From Pedobacter steynii (lineage in GTDB: Bacteria; Bacteroidota; Bacteroidia; Sphingobacteriales; Sphingobacteriaceae), in NCBI RefSeq assembly GCF_900103665.1, contig NZ_FNGY01000001.1, positions 310,001 through 374,000 of the forward strand: a stretch of DNA of 64,000 nucleotides, in the 5' to 3' direction. Made by a program: the position numbers and the translations under genes. The notes below the pieces were generated by a model. It did not search any database. It had not been told where the DNA came from and saw only the letters and a program-made list of their open reading frames with translations. Shown here in pieces: positions 35,159 through 45,300 of this stretch (positions are counted from its first letter, which is position 1; each line of letters begins with the position of its first letter).

Positions 35159-35287
35159 ATGTTTACTGTTGAACAGATTAAAGATGCGCATAGCAAGGTG
35201 AAATCGGGTGCAGATCTGGATGAAATGACCTGTATTTATTATGACATGGCAGGGAGTAATGTATTGGAAGAACGCATACCCCAATAA
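35159..35287 (+). pseudogene. DUF1398 gene remnant with internal deletion
   Basis: The 42-codon frame reads MFTVEQIKDAHSKVKSGAD and then LDEMTCIYYDMAGSNVLEE, ending RIPQ. The first 19 residues match the start of DUF1398 proteins (about 130 residues in full), and the remaining 23 match their very end. The middle ~85-90 residues are missing in frame. The product is probably non-functional. The junction GCAGATCTGGATGA looks like a fusion of two similar GAT-containing segments, which suggests deletion between short repeats. Confidence 0.7.
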
Positions 35288-35324
35288 GCAGATATACCGG
35301 TCAATAATCAGGATAGGAATCCGC

Positions 35325-36020
35325 CTAATTTGATTTTACTTCTTTGGTCAGTTCTTGTGCAGCTTCCAGGTGTTTTTTCAAAACCGGTAATTGTTTTGCA
35401 CTAAATGCCCTCAGGTCAGCATCTTTGGAGTTGCCAACAGCGGTACTAAGTGCTATCATATTCCGATTACTTTCTATCATCATCTTCACAAAAGCCAGAT
35501 CTGTTTTAGGAGCACCTTTTAAAGAAGCCTGAGGGGCTAACGCTACGTTTTTCTGAGTGGAAAGTTTGTCTAATTCCTTTTTAATCTCCGTATGATCGTT
35601 GAAAATCATGAGCGCATATTCCTTAATTTTGTCGTTCGTTGTGATTTGACGGGTATTGTTACTCATGGTAATCTCCACCTGTTGTATCGCTGCAATGGTG
35701 CTGATCAGCTCTTTATCTGTCATGCTTTCCAGGTTTTGCAGTTTCGCTTTCGCTATTGCATTCGCTTTTTCAATCGCACTAAAGGCAATATTGGTCGCGT
35801 TTTCTTTAGAACCGGCTCCTGTGGTCTGACTAATTCCTTGCGACAGCCCATCACCGGTCGCATTAATTACAGAGCGACTCGGATTTTTAAGACCCGGTTT
35901 AATCGTAGTTATTTTTGTGCGTTTCTTTTTCTCCTCGCCGGATGAATTTCTGGAAGTGGAACAGGAATAGATCAGGCAGGATAACAGGGCCGAGGTGATC
36001 AGGATGCGAGGTGTGTTCAT
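35325..36020 (-). CDS. DUF4142 lipoprotein (ferritin-like helical bundle)
   Basis: The 231-residue product has a lipoprotein signal ending IYSC (Cys20) and a basic, Ser/Thr-rich linker. The DUF4142 helical domain shows KIKEYALMIFNDHTEIKKEL, VKMMIESNRNMIALST and LRAFSAKQLPVLKKHLEAAQ. DUF4142 proteins are secreted four-helix bundles of unknown role, common in Bacteroidota and Proteobacteria. Its -7 candidate is at 36037-36044 on the minus strand. Confidence 0.82.
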   Translation of the reverse strand: MNTPRILITSALLSCLIYSCSTSRNSSGEEKKKRTKITTIKPGLKNPSRSVINATGDGLSQGISQTTGAGSKENATNIAFSAIEKANAIAKAKLQNLESMTDKELISTIAAIQQVEITMSNNTRQITTNDKIKEYALMIFNDHTEIKKELDKLSTQKNVALAPQASLKGAPKTDLAFVKMMIESNRNMIALSTAVGNSKDADLRAFSAKQLPVLKKHLEAAQELTKEVKSN

Positions 36021-36036
36021 AGCGCCTTTTTTTATT

Positions 36037-36044
36037 CAAAGATA
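36037..36044 (-). promoter_or_regulatory. Candidate -7 element TATCTTTG for the DUF4142 gene
   Basis: Read on the minus strand it matches TAnnTTTG about 17 bp upstream of the ATG at 36020, in the 47-bp gap after the next upstream gene. The leader would be very short. Confidence 0.35.
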
Positions 36045-36067
36045 AGCTAAAAATGTGAGGTAATGCC

Positions 36068-36940
36068 TTACTTCATCTCTATGATTTCGCTGGCAATTTT
36101 ACCATCCCAGATATATTTTACACGTTTTTTGCTTTCCTTATATTTTAGCTCTTTCTGGTCTGGATCTATGACCTCTCCATCGATGATGTCTTTGATAATT
36201 AAAGAGGGGTCAAGACGATGTTCGGCGGGGAACAGCAATTTCTCTTGGTGGTACAAAACGCCGGCGTCGCTGACATTACTCTTTCCCGGTAAGCGGATGA
36301 AATTCAGTCCCGTCCATCCAATATAGTGATGATCGGTAGGAACAGCGCAGGCCTCACCAAAGAAACCAATCCTGTAAATTGCTTGTAAACCTGCTAAGCC
36401 CATATTGTCCAGTATTTTTCCTTCGGTGAAAGTTTGTTCTCCTTTGGTAACCAGAATAGAGGTCCGGCCAATAGTCTGGAGCGAAGGGTCTAGAACCTTG
36501 ATTTCACATAGGGAGAGGTGTTCCTCATCATTTGACCGGTTGAGGTATTTGTTGAATCCATACATCCATAATTTTCCTTCTTTATCATGATTTGTTCCAA
36601 GGGCGAGCAGCCCTAACCAAATAAATCCGGATCGTTGTTGTTTCCCGGCCATATAAGTTACTTTATGCCAGGGCGCATGAAAATCCTTGATCAAGGTGTT
36701 GTTATAGGCTTCACTTTTGATGATCACCCTGGTTCCGGTAGTCAATGAGTCCAGTATCATTCCCTTTAAACCAGGGTAATCCCGTATGTAGGCGATGTCA
36801 GCAAAGACACAGGTAGTATCATTTGTTTTTTTGTTCCAGAGGTTAAAATTTTCATCAACGGCATAAGCTGCGGGACGCTCCTGAGCCCGTACACTAACCG
36901 AAAGGATGATTAGCAATGCGGTAAACACTTGTTTAAACAT
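36068..36940 (-). CDS. Secreted protein with SH3-like N-terminal domain
   Basis: The 290-residue product starts best at the second Met (MFKQVFTALLIILSVSVRAQ), a signal peptide; an in-frame Met five codons upstream (36955) is also possible. Residues ~30-105 look like a bacterial SH3 domain (ADIAYIRDYPGLKG, TTGTRVIIKSE, SGFIWLGLLAL). The rest shows GFFGEACAVPTDHHYIGWTG and a C-terminus KYIWDGKIASEIIEMK. I do not recognise the full-length family. It is transcribed with, or independently of, the DUF4142 gene 47 bp downstream. Confidence 0.7.
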   Translation of the reverse strand: MFKQVFTALLIILSVSVRAQERPAAYAVDENFNLWNKKTNDTTCVFADIAYIRDYPGLKGMILDSLTTGTRVIIKSEAYNNTLIKDFHAPWHKVTYMAGKQQRSGFIWLGLLALGTNHDKEGKLWMYGFNKYLNRSNDEEHLSLCEIKVLDPSLQTIGRTSILVTKGEQTFTEGKILDNMGLAGLQAIYRIGFFGEACAVPTDHHYIGWTGLNFIRLPGKSNVSDAGVLYHQEKLLFPAEHRLDPSLIIKDIIDGEVIDPDQKELKYKESKKRVKYIWDGKIASEIIEMK

Positions 36941-37014
36941 AGCGCAAAGAAACAAAAAAAACAGTTGGGCGTCAATTTACAGGTTAAAACTATGTTGTAT
37001 TATCGACGTGGAAA

Positions 37015-38352
37015 TTATTGCTTGTCCGGATTTTTTTGTTGAGTTGCGGCCCAATCCCTGAATTGTGATACTGCTTTGCTTAATACTCCGGCAGATCCTT
37101 TAAATTTACCTGATCCGCTGGGTACATCCCCTTTTCCATACCACTCATAAAACCCTTTGTTTTTGACTACCCGGTCGAGCATAGGGCGAACCTCTTCATA
37201 TGCTTCTTTTACAAAGCCATGTGCGATCAGCTGCTGGATCATTCTTCCACCAAACCAGGTCCAATCTCCGCCATTTTGATAGACATATGGTTTGGCCATA
37301 CCTCCTCTGAAAAAACCTTCAGGATAGGTAGGGTATAAGGTCAGACCAATGCTTGGCATGCCGGAAATTTTTACGTTTTCTACCATTTGTTTATTCACAA
37401 TTGCAATCTCTTCTTTGGAAAGTAATCCTGCTTCTATTGCAATTGCAGTGCCGCCATGATAATGGATGCTGTTTTCATCAAACCCATCTGGAACAGGTGA
37501 TTTTTTTGGATAAATATGTGGAATAAACTTTTGTTTTTTTACATCCCAAAGGTATTTTCTTACCTTATCGTGGATGCTTTTTTGAAGTTTTGTCCATTCG
37601 GCTACTTTCTGTTTGTCCGGTACAATTTCTACCAGATATTGTAAGGCAATGATTAACATGGCATTGTCGTAAACATCGATTGCTTCATCAGAGAGCTTGT
37701 TCCAGTCGCAGCCAAAGTCGTCATTTGGCTGGACATCCCCCCAATCTGCAGTCATCGCCCCCCAGAGTAAGCCGTATTGTTGGTTGTAACGCTCGCGTAA
37801 CAGATAGGCAATCATCTTTTCCATTCTGGAAAGCACGGTGATACCGGCAACTTTTTCGGTTAACAGCTGAACGTCTCCCGTCTTTTTTATATATTTTCCC
37901 ACCAGTTGAATGAGTGATGTTTCCTGGTCAGTTTCAACAGTATTTTTAAAACCCACATGACCTGGGGCTGCATCTGAGTAATATGGCGTATCATCATTCC
38001 ATGTGAAATCTTTTTTTAATACATAACCGTCCACCATCTCATCATTTTTTTGCTGGAGCGCAAAAAAGAGCAGGATCGCTCCGCGAACCTCTTCTTTCGG
38101 ACGTACGTTTAAAGAAGTCTCAATAAGCGTATTGAAATCACGTGCCCATACCTGAGAATAGCCACTGCCGGCATTGAAACCATCTTTGATCACGTCCTTT
38201 GCCAGATTGTCGACGATGGTCAGCGTAGTATCTGCAAGGATTTGATCGGCCAGTTCCTGATGCTGACTTTTTTTCTTCGTAGCACATCCGGTAGCGAGAC
38301 ATGCACAGGATAGCATGTAAATGATATATTTCTTCATAAGAGGATTCTTCAT
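37015..38352 (-). CDS. Lipoprotein six-hairpin glycosidase-like enzyme, copy 1
   Basis: This is a protein of 440-445 residues; the start is 38337 (MKKYIIYM) or 38352. The signal peptide holds several Cys, with the likely lipid-modified one in LATGC. The (alpha/alpha)6-barrel motifs are SQVWARDFNTLIETSL, NTVETDQETSLIQ, TADWGDVQP, DVYDNAMLI and GDWTWFGGRM. The pattern recalls GH100 invertase-like or amylo-1,6-glucosidase-like clans rather than a family I can name. The Asp/Glu in VETDQE and TADWGD are likely catalytic candidates. A clear paralog lies at 40993, and it is divergent from the GH92 gene. Confidence 0.7.
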   Translation of the reverse strand: MKNPLMKKYIIYMLSCACLATGCATKKKSQHQELADQILADTTLTIVDNLAKDVIKDGFNAGSGYSQVWARDFNTLIETSLNVRPKEEVRGAILLFFALQQKNDEMVDGYVLKKDFTWNDDTPYYSDAAPGHVGFKNTVETDQETSLIQLVGKYIKKTGDVQLLTEKVAGITVLSRMEKMIAYLLRERYNQQYGLLWGAMTADWGDVQPNDDFGCDWNKLSDEAIDVYDNAMLIIALQYLVEIVPDKQKVAEWTKLQKSIHDKVRKYLWDVKKQKFIPHIYPKKSPVPDGFDENSIHYHGGTAIAIEAGLLSKEEIAIVNKQMVENVKISGMPSIGLTLYPTYPEGFFRGGMAKPYVYQNGGDWTWFGGRMIQQLIAHGFVKEAYEEVRPMLDRVVKNKGFYEWYGKGDVPSGSGKFKGSAGVLSKAVSQFRDWAATQQKNPDKQ

Positions 38353-38353
38353 T

Positions 38354-38365
38354 ATGTGTATACAT
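38354..38365. promoter_or_regulatory. Operator-like site ATGTGTATACAT (site 1)
   Basis: It is a 12-nt site with dyad ends ATGT-N4-ACAT just upstream of the minus-strand six-hairpin gene start. It matches site 2 at 38490-38501 at 11 of 12 positions. Confidence 0.45.
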
Positions 38366-38489
38366 ACAAGTATAGTGAATTTTATATATACACTTGTAAA
38401 TTAATTATAAGGTCCTGTAGATATTGCTTTTTTAGCTTTAATTGATTGCTAAATAAGGTATTTTAAAATAATTTGCCTGGAAATGTTAT

Positions 38490-38501
38490 ATGTGTGTACA
38501 T
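38490..38501. promoter_or_regulatory. Operator-like site ATGTGTGTACAT (site 2)
   Basis: It is the second copy of the ATGT-N4-ACAT dyad. It overlaps a -7 candidate (TACATTTG, 38497-38504) and lies close to another (TATATTTG, 38520-38527), so a bound repressor would block transcription of the GH92 gene. Confidence 0.45.
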
Positions 38502-38519
38502 TTGGTTTATTGGAACGTT

Positions 38520-38527
38520 TATATTTG
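38520..38527 (+). promoter_or_regulatory. Candidate -7 element TATATTTG for the GH92 gene
   Basis: It is a TAnnTTTG match about 33 bp before the ATG at 38561. TTTG at 38501-38504 could be a -33 element with a short 15-bp spacing. Confidence 0.4.
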
Positions 38528-38560
38528 TCTTTCACCTGAGCAAAACCTAAATTTTAAACC

Positions 38561-40888
38561 ATGATCAAAAGAACTGTTCTCCTATTATTAATTGGTATCC
38601 AGGGGATACTGCTTTATGCGCAAAAAGAGAAGGGGCCGATTCAGTTTGTGAGACCCAATATCGGGTCTGCGCATAGCCGATACTTTTTCTATACTCCTGC
38701 TGCTGTTCCTTTTGGCATGGCCAAATTAGCGCCGAGCACAAATGGGAGCGATGGAAATGCGTCGGGATGGGAAGCGGTAGGCTATGATGACCGTCACCGC
38801 TCAATTGAAGGTTTTGCAAATTTTCATGAGTTTCAGATTGGTGGGATCGTATTTGCGCCAACAGTAGGTCCGCTGAGAACCATTCCCGGCAAAGAAGGAT
38901 TGAAAAACTCAGGATACCGGTCTTCATTTGATAAGTCTGACGAATATGCTACCGCCGGATATTATCGCGTCTTATTAAAAGATTATAAAATTAAAGCTGA
39001 ACTTACTGCTACTGAAAGGGTCGGCTTTCATCAATATACTTTTCCGGAAACAGACTCCGCCAATGTTATTTTTGACATTGGCCATAAGATGGGAGAGAGT
39101 GGACCCGTGTTAGATGCCGAAGTAACTTATGATGACCGTCATATCTGGGGATATGTAGTCACTAAGCCGGTCTATGTTCAGAAATATCAGGAGGCAGCGA
39201 ATGTGACGATGTATTTTTATGCTGCGCTTGATCAGCATCCTGTTGCTTACGGCGCATTTAGAGATGCGGCAAAGTACGAAGGGGTTAAGCATATGAAAGG
39301 GAAGGGTGCAGGAATATACCTGCGGTTTAAGACCAGGAATGGCGCGAAAATCGGAATTAAAACAGGCCTTTCTTATACTTCTGTCGACAATGCAAAACTC
39401 AATTTGATGAAGGAAGCATCCGCTTTAACTTTTACAAAGGCTAAAGCTGATGCCATCCAAAAGTGGAACAGCTCATTGGGCAGAATTGAAGTAAAAGGTG
39501 GATTGGAGGTAGACCGTATTAAGTTTTATACCGGACTTTTTCACGCATTGTTAGGAAGAGGACTGGCCGATGACGTGAATGGTGCATACCCTAAGAATGA
39601 CGGGACTGTCGGGCAGATTCCGCTTTTGAAAGATGGCAGGCCTTTACATCACCATTATAATACAGATGCGATTTGGGGCGCTTTCTGGAACCTGACGCAG
39701 TTGTGGGCGATCGCATACCCGGAATATTATAACGATTGGGTCCAAAGCCAGTTATTGGTTTATAAAGATGCCGGCTGGCTTGGTGACGGCATTGCAAACA
39801 GTAAATATGTGTCTGGTGTTGGAACGAATTTTACTGGACTGGCCATTGCTGCGGCTTATAATGTAGGGATCCGGAACTATGATGTTTCTTTGGCCTATGA
39901 GGCCGTCCGAAAAAATGAATTGGAAGGACAAGGCCGCATTCCGGGAGCCGGAAAGCTGGATGTGGGTGTCTTTGTGAAAAAGGGCTATTCGCCCTATGTG
40001 AAAGATTTGACAGGCAAGCCGGAATTAAATACAGAGGGCTCGCCTTTTGGGGCTTCTCATACTTTAGAGTATGCTTTTTCTGCTTTTGCAGCGGCACAAT
40101 TTGCAAAAGGACTTCATAAATCAGCAGATTATAAACAACTGAGCAAACTTTCAGAGGGCTGGAAGTTGCTGTATGATCCGGCTACAAAATTTATCAGACC
40201 GAAGGATAGCATGGGGGTATTTCTGGATAAATTCAATCCTTTGGAGTCCTGGAGAGGTTTTCAGGAGGGGAATGCCTGGCAATATACATTTTACGTTCCT
40301 CATGCTCCCGAGCAGTTGGTTGATTTGCTGGGCAAAGAGACCTTCAGTAAGCGACTGGACAGCATTTTCACCATTTCACAGAAAAATTTATTTGGAGGAG
40401 GGAAACATATTGATGCCTTTGCCGGAATTGAAGGTTTATACAATCATGGTAATCAGCCCAATCTGCATGTTTCCTGGTTATTCCATTATGCAGGCCGGCC
40501 AGATCTAAGTCAGAAATGGGTTAGGGCAATTTGCAATGAGTTTTATGGTACTGATGGAATCCATGGCTATGGTTATGGCCAGGATGAGGATCAGGGACAG
40601 TTGGGAGCGTGGTATGTATTATCCGCTATGGGCCTTTTTGATGTAAAAGGGCTAACAGGGGAGCAACCTTCTTTTCTGATAGGAGCACCATTGTTTGAAA
40701 CTGTTAAAGTGAAATTACCAGGGCGAAAAAGCAGCTTTTTAATTGAAGCCGGTCCGCAGCAGCCAGATCACTACTATATACAAAGTGGAACGTTCAATGG
40801 CCGGCCTTTGAAGGACCTGACCCTTAAATTTGATGAACTGAATAAAGGGGGAGTGCTAAAACTGGCGCTTAGTGCGCTGCCTAAATAG
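38561..40888 (+). CDS. Secreted GH92 alpha-mannosidase, copy 1
   Basis: This is a 775-residue exo-alpha-mannosidase, calcium-dependent in the family. A signal peptide (MIKRTVLLLLIGIQGILLYA) is followed directly by the GH92 N-terminal beta-sandwich (RPNIGSAHSRYFFYTP, VPFGMAKLAPS) and the (alpha/alpha)6 catalytic domain. The expected catalytic acid is E569 in FQEGNAWQYTFYVPH and the base Asp pair is D675/D677 in DEDQGQLGAWYVLSAMGL. It acts in the periplasm or outer membrane on alpha-linked mannose of N-glycans or mannan. The next genes are a six-hairpin paralog and a second GH92, all in one direction. Confidence 0.93.
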   Translation: MIKRTVLLLLIGIQGILLYAQKEKGPIQFVRPNIGSAHSRYFFYTPAAVPFGMAKLAPSTNGSDGNASGWEAVGYDDRHRSIEGFANFHEFQIGGIVFAPTVGPLRTIPGKEGLKNSGYRSSFDKSDEYATAGYYRVLLKDYKIKAELTATERVGFHQYTFPETDSANVIFDIGHKMGESGPVLDAEVTYDDRHIWGYVVTKPVYVQKYQEAANVTMYFYAALDQHPVAYGAFRDAAKYEGVKHMKGKGAGIYLRFKTRNGAKIGIKTGLSYTSVDNAKLNLMKEASALTFTKAKADAIQKWNSSLGRIEVKGGLEVDRIKFYTGLFHALLGRGLADDVNGAYPKNDGTVGQIPLLKDGRPLHHHYNTDAIWGAFWNLTQLWAIAYPEYYNDWVQSQLLVYKDAGWLGDGIANSKYVSGVGTNFTGLAIAAAYNVGIRNYDVSLAYEAVRKNELEGQGRIPGAGKLDVGVFVKKGYSPYVKDLTGKPELNTEGSPFGASHTLEYAFSAFAAAQFAKGLHKSADYKQLSKLSEGWKLLYDPATKFIRPKDSMGVFLDKFNPLESWRGFQEGNAWQYTFYVPHAPEQLVDLLGKETFSKRLDSIFTISQKNLFGGGKHIDAFAGIEGLYNHGNQPNLHVSWLFHYAGRPDLSQKWVRAICNEFYGTDGIHGYGYGQDEDQGQLGAWYVLSAMGLFDVKGLTGEQPSFLIGAPLFETVKVKLPGRKSSFLIEAGPQQPDHYYIQSGTFNGRPLKDLTLKFDELNKGGVLKLALSALPK

Positions 40889-40992
40889 TTGCCAGGATAA
40901 TTTATTCCCACCCGCTTTATGCAGCATATAGAAACCGGACTGAAATGCCTGGGTTTACCTGATAATATTAAATGATTAAAAACGATTGACAT

Positions 40993-42300
40993 ATGAAATT
41001 AACTGCTATTTACGGCTTTATTGCTGTGTTTTTTCTTTCTTTTTCTGCCGGAGCTCAAAAACAAGACCGGAAGATACTGGCGAAGCGCATCCTCGCAGAT
41101 GCCCGTTTAGACAGCGTCCAAAAGAAGGCTTTGAAATTATTGGACGGCTTCTCGGCCGGAACCTCTTACAATGAAATATGGATCAGAGATTTTAATACTT
41201 TTATTAAAGGCTCTCTAAAAGTGAGGCCGAAAGAAGAGGTTAAAACCAAATTGTTGATGTTTTTTAAAATACAGGGCAATGACGGCAATATCGTAGATGG
41301 TGTGGTGGAAAGTTCTAAAGCACAGGTAGGCTACGATTATCGTTATGCTGATCTGTTGCCTGGATGGGCCGCGCATAAGAATACGGTGGAAACCGATCAG
41401 GAATCATCGCTTGTGCAGGCGGTAAAAAAATATATTGATGTGACCGGCGACAAGACCATTCTGACAGAAGTTATAGGCGGAAAGTCTGTGCTGCAAAGAA
41501 TGGAAGATGCTTTCGTCTATATCAGGAAAGAAAGATGGTCGGAAAAATACGGATTGGTTACCGGAGCAACTACTGTCGACTGGGGTGATGTACAACCGGA
41601 AACCGGCTGGGGAGTCTCGATCAATGATAAAACTAAAATGGCCATTGATATCTACGATAACGCCATGTATGTGATGGCGATCAATGATTTTCTGGCCATG
41701 AAACCTCAGGGATACAAAACCATTGAGAATTGGCAGGGTATCGCCGATCAGGTGAAAAAGAATGTCCGCAAACATTTGTGGATGAAGGATGTCCAAAAAT
41801 ACAAACCCCATCTATATTTAAACGGAAGTCCTTTTTCAAAGAATTTTGACGAAGATAAAATTTTATACGGTGGAGGTTCTATCTGTGCAATCCTGGCTGG
41901 TTTTAATACGAGTGCAGAGGTCGCAGCCATCAATAAGCAACTCGTAGCTGCTGCAAAAAAAGAGAAACATGCAACGATTGGTATGACTGTTTACCCGCCT
42001 TACCCTGTGGAGGAGTTTCCTAATATGAAGGCTTATTTATACCAGAACGCCGGCGACTGGACCTGGTTTGGTGGAAGAATGATGGGGGCTTTAGTAAATT
42101 TCGGTATGGTCAATGACGCTTATGAGGAATTTATCCCAATGGTAGACCGGACGCTTGCCAACAAGGGCTTTTTTGAGTGGTATGATGTACAAACCGGTGC
42201 AGCTAAGGGATCCGGTGATTTCAGAGGTGAGGCAGGGGTAATGTATGATGCAATTGCCTTGTTAAAAAACTGGGCGGAGACCGAAAGTAAACACAAATAA
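40993..42300 (+). CDS. Secreted six-hairpin glycosidase-like enzyme, copy 2
   Basis: The 435-residue paralog of the 37015 protein carries a plain signal peptide (YGFIAVFFLSFSAGAQ) instead of a lipobox. It shares IWIRDFNTFIKGSL, KVRPKEEV, NTVETDQESSLVQ, TTVDWGDVQP, DIYDNAMYV, GDWTWFGGRM and NKGFFEWYD. Asp and Glu in VETDQE and DWGD are the best catalytic candidates. It is sandwiched between two GH92 genes, 17 bp before the second, so it probably trims the same mannose-rich glycan. The family is not named with confidence. Confidence 0.72.
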   Translation: MKLTAIYGFIAVFFLSFSAGAQKQDRKILAKRILADARLDSVQKKALKLLDGFSAGTSYNEIWIRDFNTFIKGSLKVRPKEEVKTKLLMFFKIQGNDGNIVDGVVESSKAQVGYDYRYADLLPGWAAHKNTVETDQESSLVQAVKKYIDVTGDKTILTEVIGGKSVLQRMEDAFVYIRKERWSEKYGLVTGATTVDWGDVQPETGWGVSINDKTKMAIDIYDNAMYVMAINDFLAMKPQGYKTIENWQGIADQVKKNVRKHLWMKDVQKYKPHLYLNGSPFSKNFDEDKILYGGGSICAILAGFNTSAEVAAINKQLVAAAKKEKHATIGMTVYPPYPVEEFPNMKAYLYQNAGDWTWFGGRMMGALVNFGMVNDAYEEFIPMVDRTLANKGFFEWYDVQTGAAKGSGDFRGEAGVMYDAIALLKNWAETESKHK

Positions 42301-42317
42301 TATTAAGACCTGTATAT

Positions 42318-45300
42318 ATGATAAGGAAAAGCGTACTACTGGTATTTGTTTGTTGTTGGATAACCAGTTTGGTTTGTGCACAGCAAAAGAACATATGGGA
42401 AATCGGAAAGGCTGATCACAATAGTGCTGGTATGGCACTCTCACCCTCAGGTTACCATGATTTTTTAGCAGCGGATTTCGGATGGGAAGATCGTTTTTTC
42501 CTGATCGGTTATTCAGATGCTGCGAAGGACTGGCCTTATGCAATGCCAGGGCCTGTTGATGGATGGGGTGGGACGGGAAATACCTCCGGTACCCGGTCGC
42601 AGGTTTTAAATATTTTGTTTGAATTGGCGTCGGTGTCAGGAAAGCCTAATGGTACCCTGGTTATCGATTTGTTAGATTATCAGGGCAGTTTGCCACCACT
42701 CGTTAAGGTTTTGGTAAACGGAAAAGCCAGGACCATCCAGTTGCCGGTAAGAAGTTATACTGATGCTGCTTTGAAAGGAAACTTCGCTGCCGCGAAAGGA
42801 TATAAGTTAACCATTCCTGTGGAGAACCTAAAGACTGGCGGAAACGAAATTCAATTGTCCTCCTTGTCGGGATCCTGGCTCGTCTTTGATCAGGTGAGGT
42901 TGGAAGGTGATCAAAGTCTTCAGGTTGTAAAACCAGCTGAAATTTATATTCGTCAGATAAAAGCGGCCAGCTATACGGTAAAGAAAGAAGGGAAGTATTT
43001 TCAGCCTTTGCTACTCGATGTGGAACATTTGCGGGGGAAACCAGTGGTTACCGTGAAACTTGATGGCAGACTGATCTTTTCTGAAAAAATGGATACCTCC
43101 AGACATGAGTTTGAGGTTCCCATGCCGGCTGTTGCTAAAGCCACCAATAGCGGATATGAAATCTTTGTGAATGGACATGCTGTCCGGAAAGGAAAAGTAA
43201 AGCGTGCGCCCTGGAAGGCCTCAACTCCTGCCGACTATGTAGACACTAAACTAGGCTCCGCGCATTCCAGATGGATGATTGCTCCCGGACCATGGATGCC
43301 TTTTGGGATGGTGAAATTAAGTCCTGATAATCAGAATTCCGGCTGGTCGGCGGGTTATGATCCTATTTTCGAAAGCATAGGCACATTCAGCCATATTCAT
43401 GAATGGACGATGGCAGGTTTAGGGATGATGCCCACTGCCGGTCCATTGGAGATCAGGATGGGAGATCAAAATAATAACAATGGCGGATATAGGTCCGGAA
43501 TTGATAAAGAGACGGAAGAAACCCCTCTTGGACTTTATAAAGTGATGCTTAAGGATTATCAGATTAAAGCGGAACTGACTTCAACCACCCGGGCTGGTTT
43601 CCAGCGTTATACCTATCCTAAGCGGGAAGATTCGAGGGTGATGATTGATTTAATGATCCCTGCGGAATATGGTTATAAACTGAAAGAAGTAAGTCTTAAA
43701 AAAGTAAGCGATTACCGTATCGAAGGATCAAGCAAACAGTTTACAAAAGATGCCTGGTCTGGCGGAATAAACCAGGATTATACGGTTCATTTTGTGATTG
43801 AGTTTGATCGTCCGATTAAAAAATATGGAACCTGGATGAACGGGAATGTCCTGGAAAGGGATATCGCCGGAGAGAAGGATTTAAAAGATGCAGGTGCTTT
43901 TGTAGAATTTGATACGAGGGAAAACCAGGTTGTACAGGCCAGAACGGGTATTTCTTTGGTTAGTGTTGAAAATGCAGCGAAGAATCTATCGGAAGAAATT
44001 ACGAAGCCTTTTGGATGGAGTTTTACGAAAGTTGTGGAGGCGCAGAAGAAAACCTGGAACAACTGGTTTGGCCGGTTGGAAATCAGCAGTAATGACCGGA
44101 GGGAAAAGATGCGCTTTTATAGCAATATGTTCAGGGCGCTGGCAAGCCGCAATACATGGAGTGATGTGGATGGAAAATGGGTAGACGCGTCAAAGAAGGT
44201 TCAGCAGTTAAAAGATCCGGAAGCGGTAGCCCTGGGTTGTGATGCCTTTTGGAATACGTTCTGGAACTTAAATCAGTTCTGGAATCTGGCCACACCAGAA
44301 TGGTCTTCCAAATGGGTAAAGTCGCAATTGGCGATGTATGATGCTGATGGTTGGCTTTCTAAAGGGCCCGCCGGAATGAACTATGTTCCGGTGATGGTAG
44401 CCGAGCATGAAATCCCCCTGATTGTAGGGGCTTATCAAATGGGAATCCGTGATTATGATGCACAAAAAGCTTTTGAAGCGGTACATAAAATGCAGACTAC
44501 CCCTGCTCAAAAGGCAGGAACCGCTGGTTTTGCAGGCAACGAAGATTTGGAACCTTATTTGAAATATAAGTATGTGCCTTACGACAAAGGTCGTTTTTCC
44601 AATACGCTTGAATATGCTTATGACGACTGGACGGTTGGACAGTTTGCGAAGTCATTGGGAAAAAACAAAGAATATAAGGAATTCAGCACGCGCTCCGGTT
44701 ACTGGAAAAATGTACTCGATTCGGCATCTGGTTATGCACGTATGAAGAAATCTGATGGCAGCTGGCTCCCGGATTTTGATCCGTTTAAATCTGGCGCGAA
44801 TGAACACTATGTAGAAGGTAATGCCTGGCAGTTAACTTACTTTGTTCCCCAGGATATTCCCGGATTGATCAATAGCATAGGGAAAGTTCGTTTTACGGAC
44901 CGGTTGTCATGGGGATTTGGGGAAAGCAATAAGCTTCGGTTTAACGCACCTGGAGATCAGTACTGGGATTACCCTGTCATTCAGGGCAACCAGCAATCTA
45001 TGCATTTCGCCTTCTTGTTTAACTGGGCTCAAAAGCCATGGCTAACCCAAAAATGGAGCCGTTCTATTCTCGATCGTTTTTATGGTTATGGTACGGCAAA
45101 TGCTTATCTGGGTGATGAAGATCAGGGCCAGATGAGTGCCTGGTTTATCATGAATGCGATTGGCCTCTTTCAAACAGATGGGGGGGCAAGTACAAATCCT
45201 ATCTATGAAATCGGAAGCCCGATCTTTCCGAAGCTGACCATTCACTTAAATGAATTGTATGGCAGAGGAAAGAGCTTTACCATTGAAGCGCCCAATGTAT

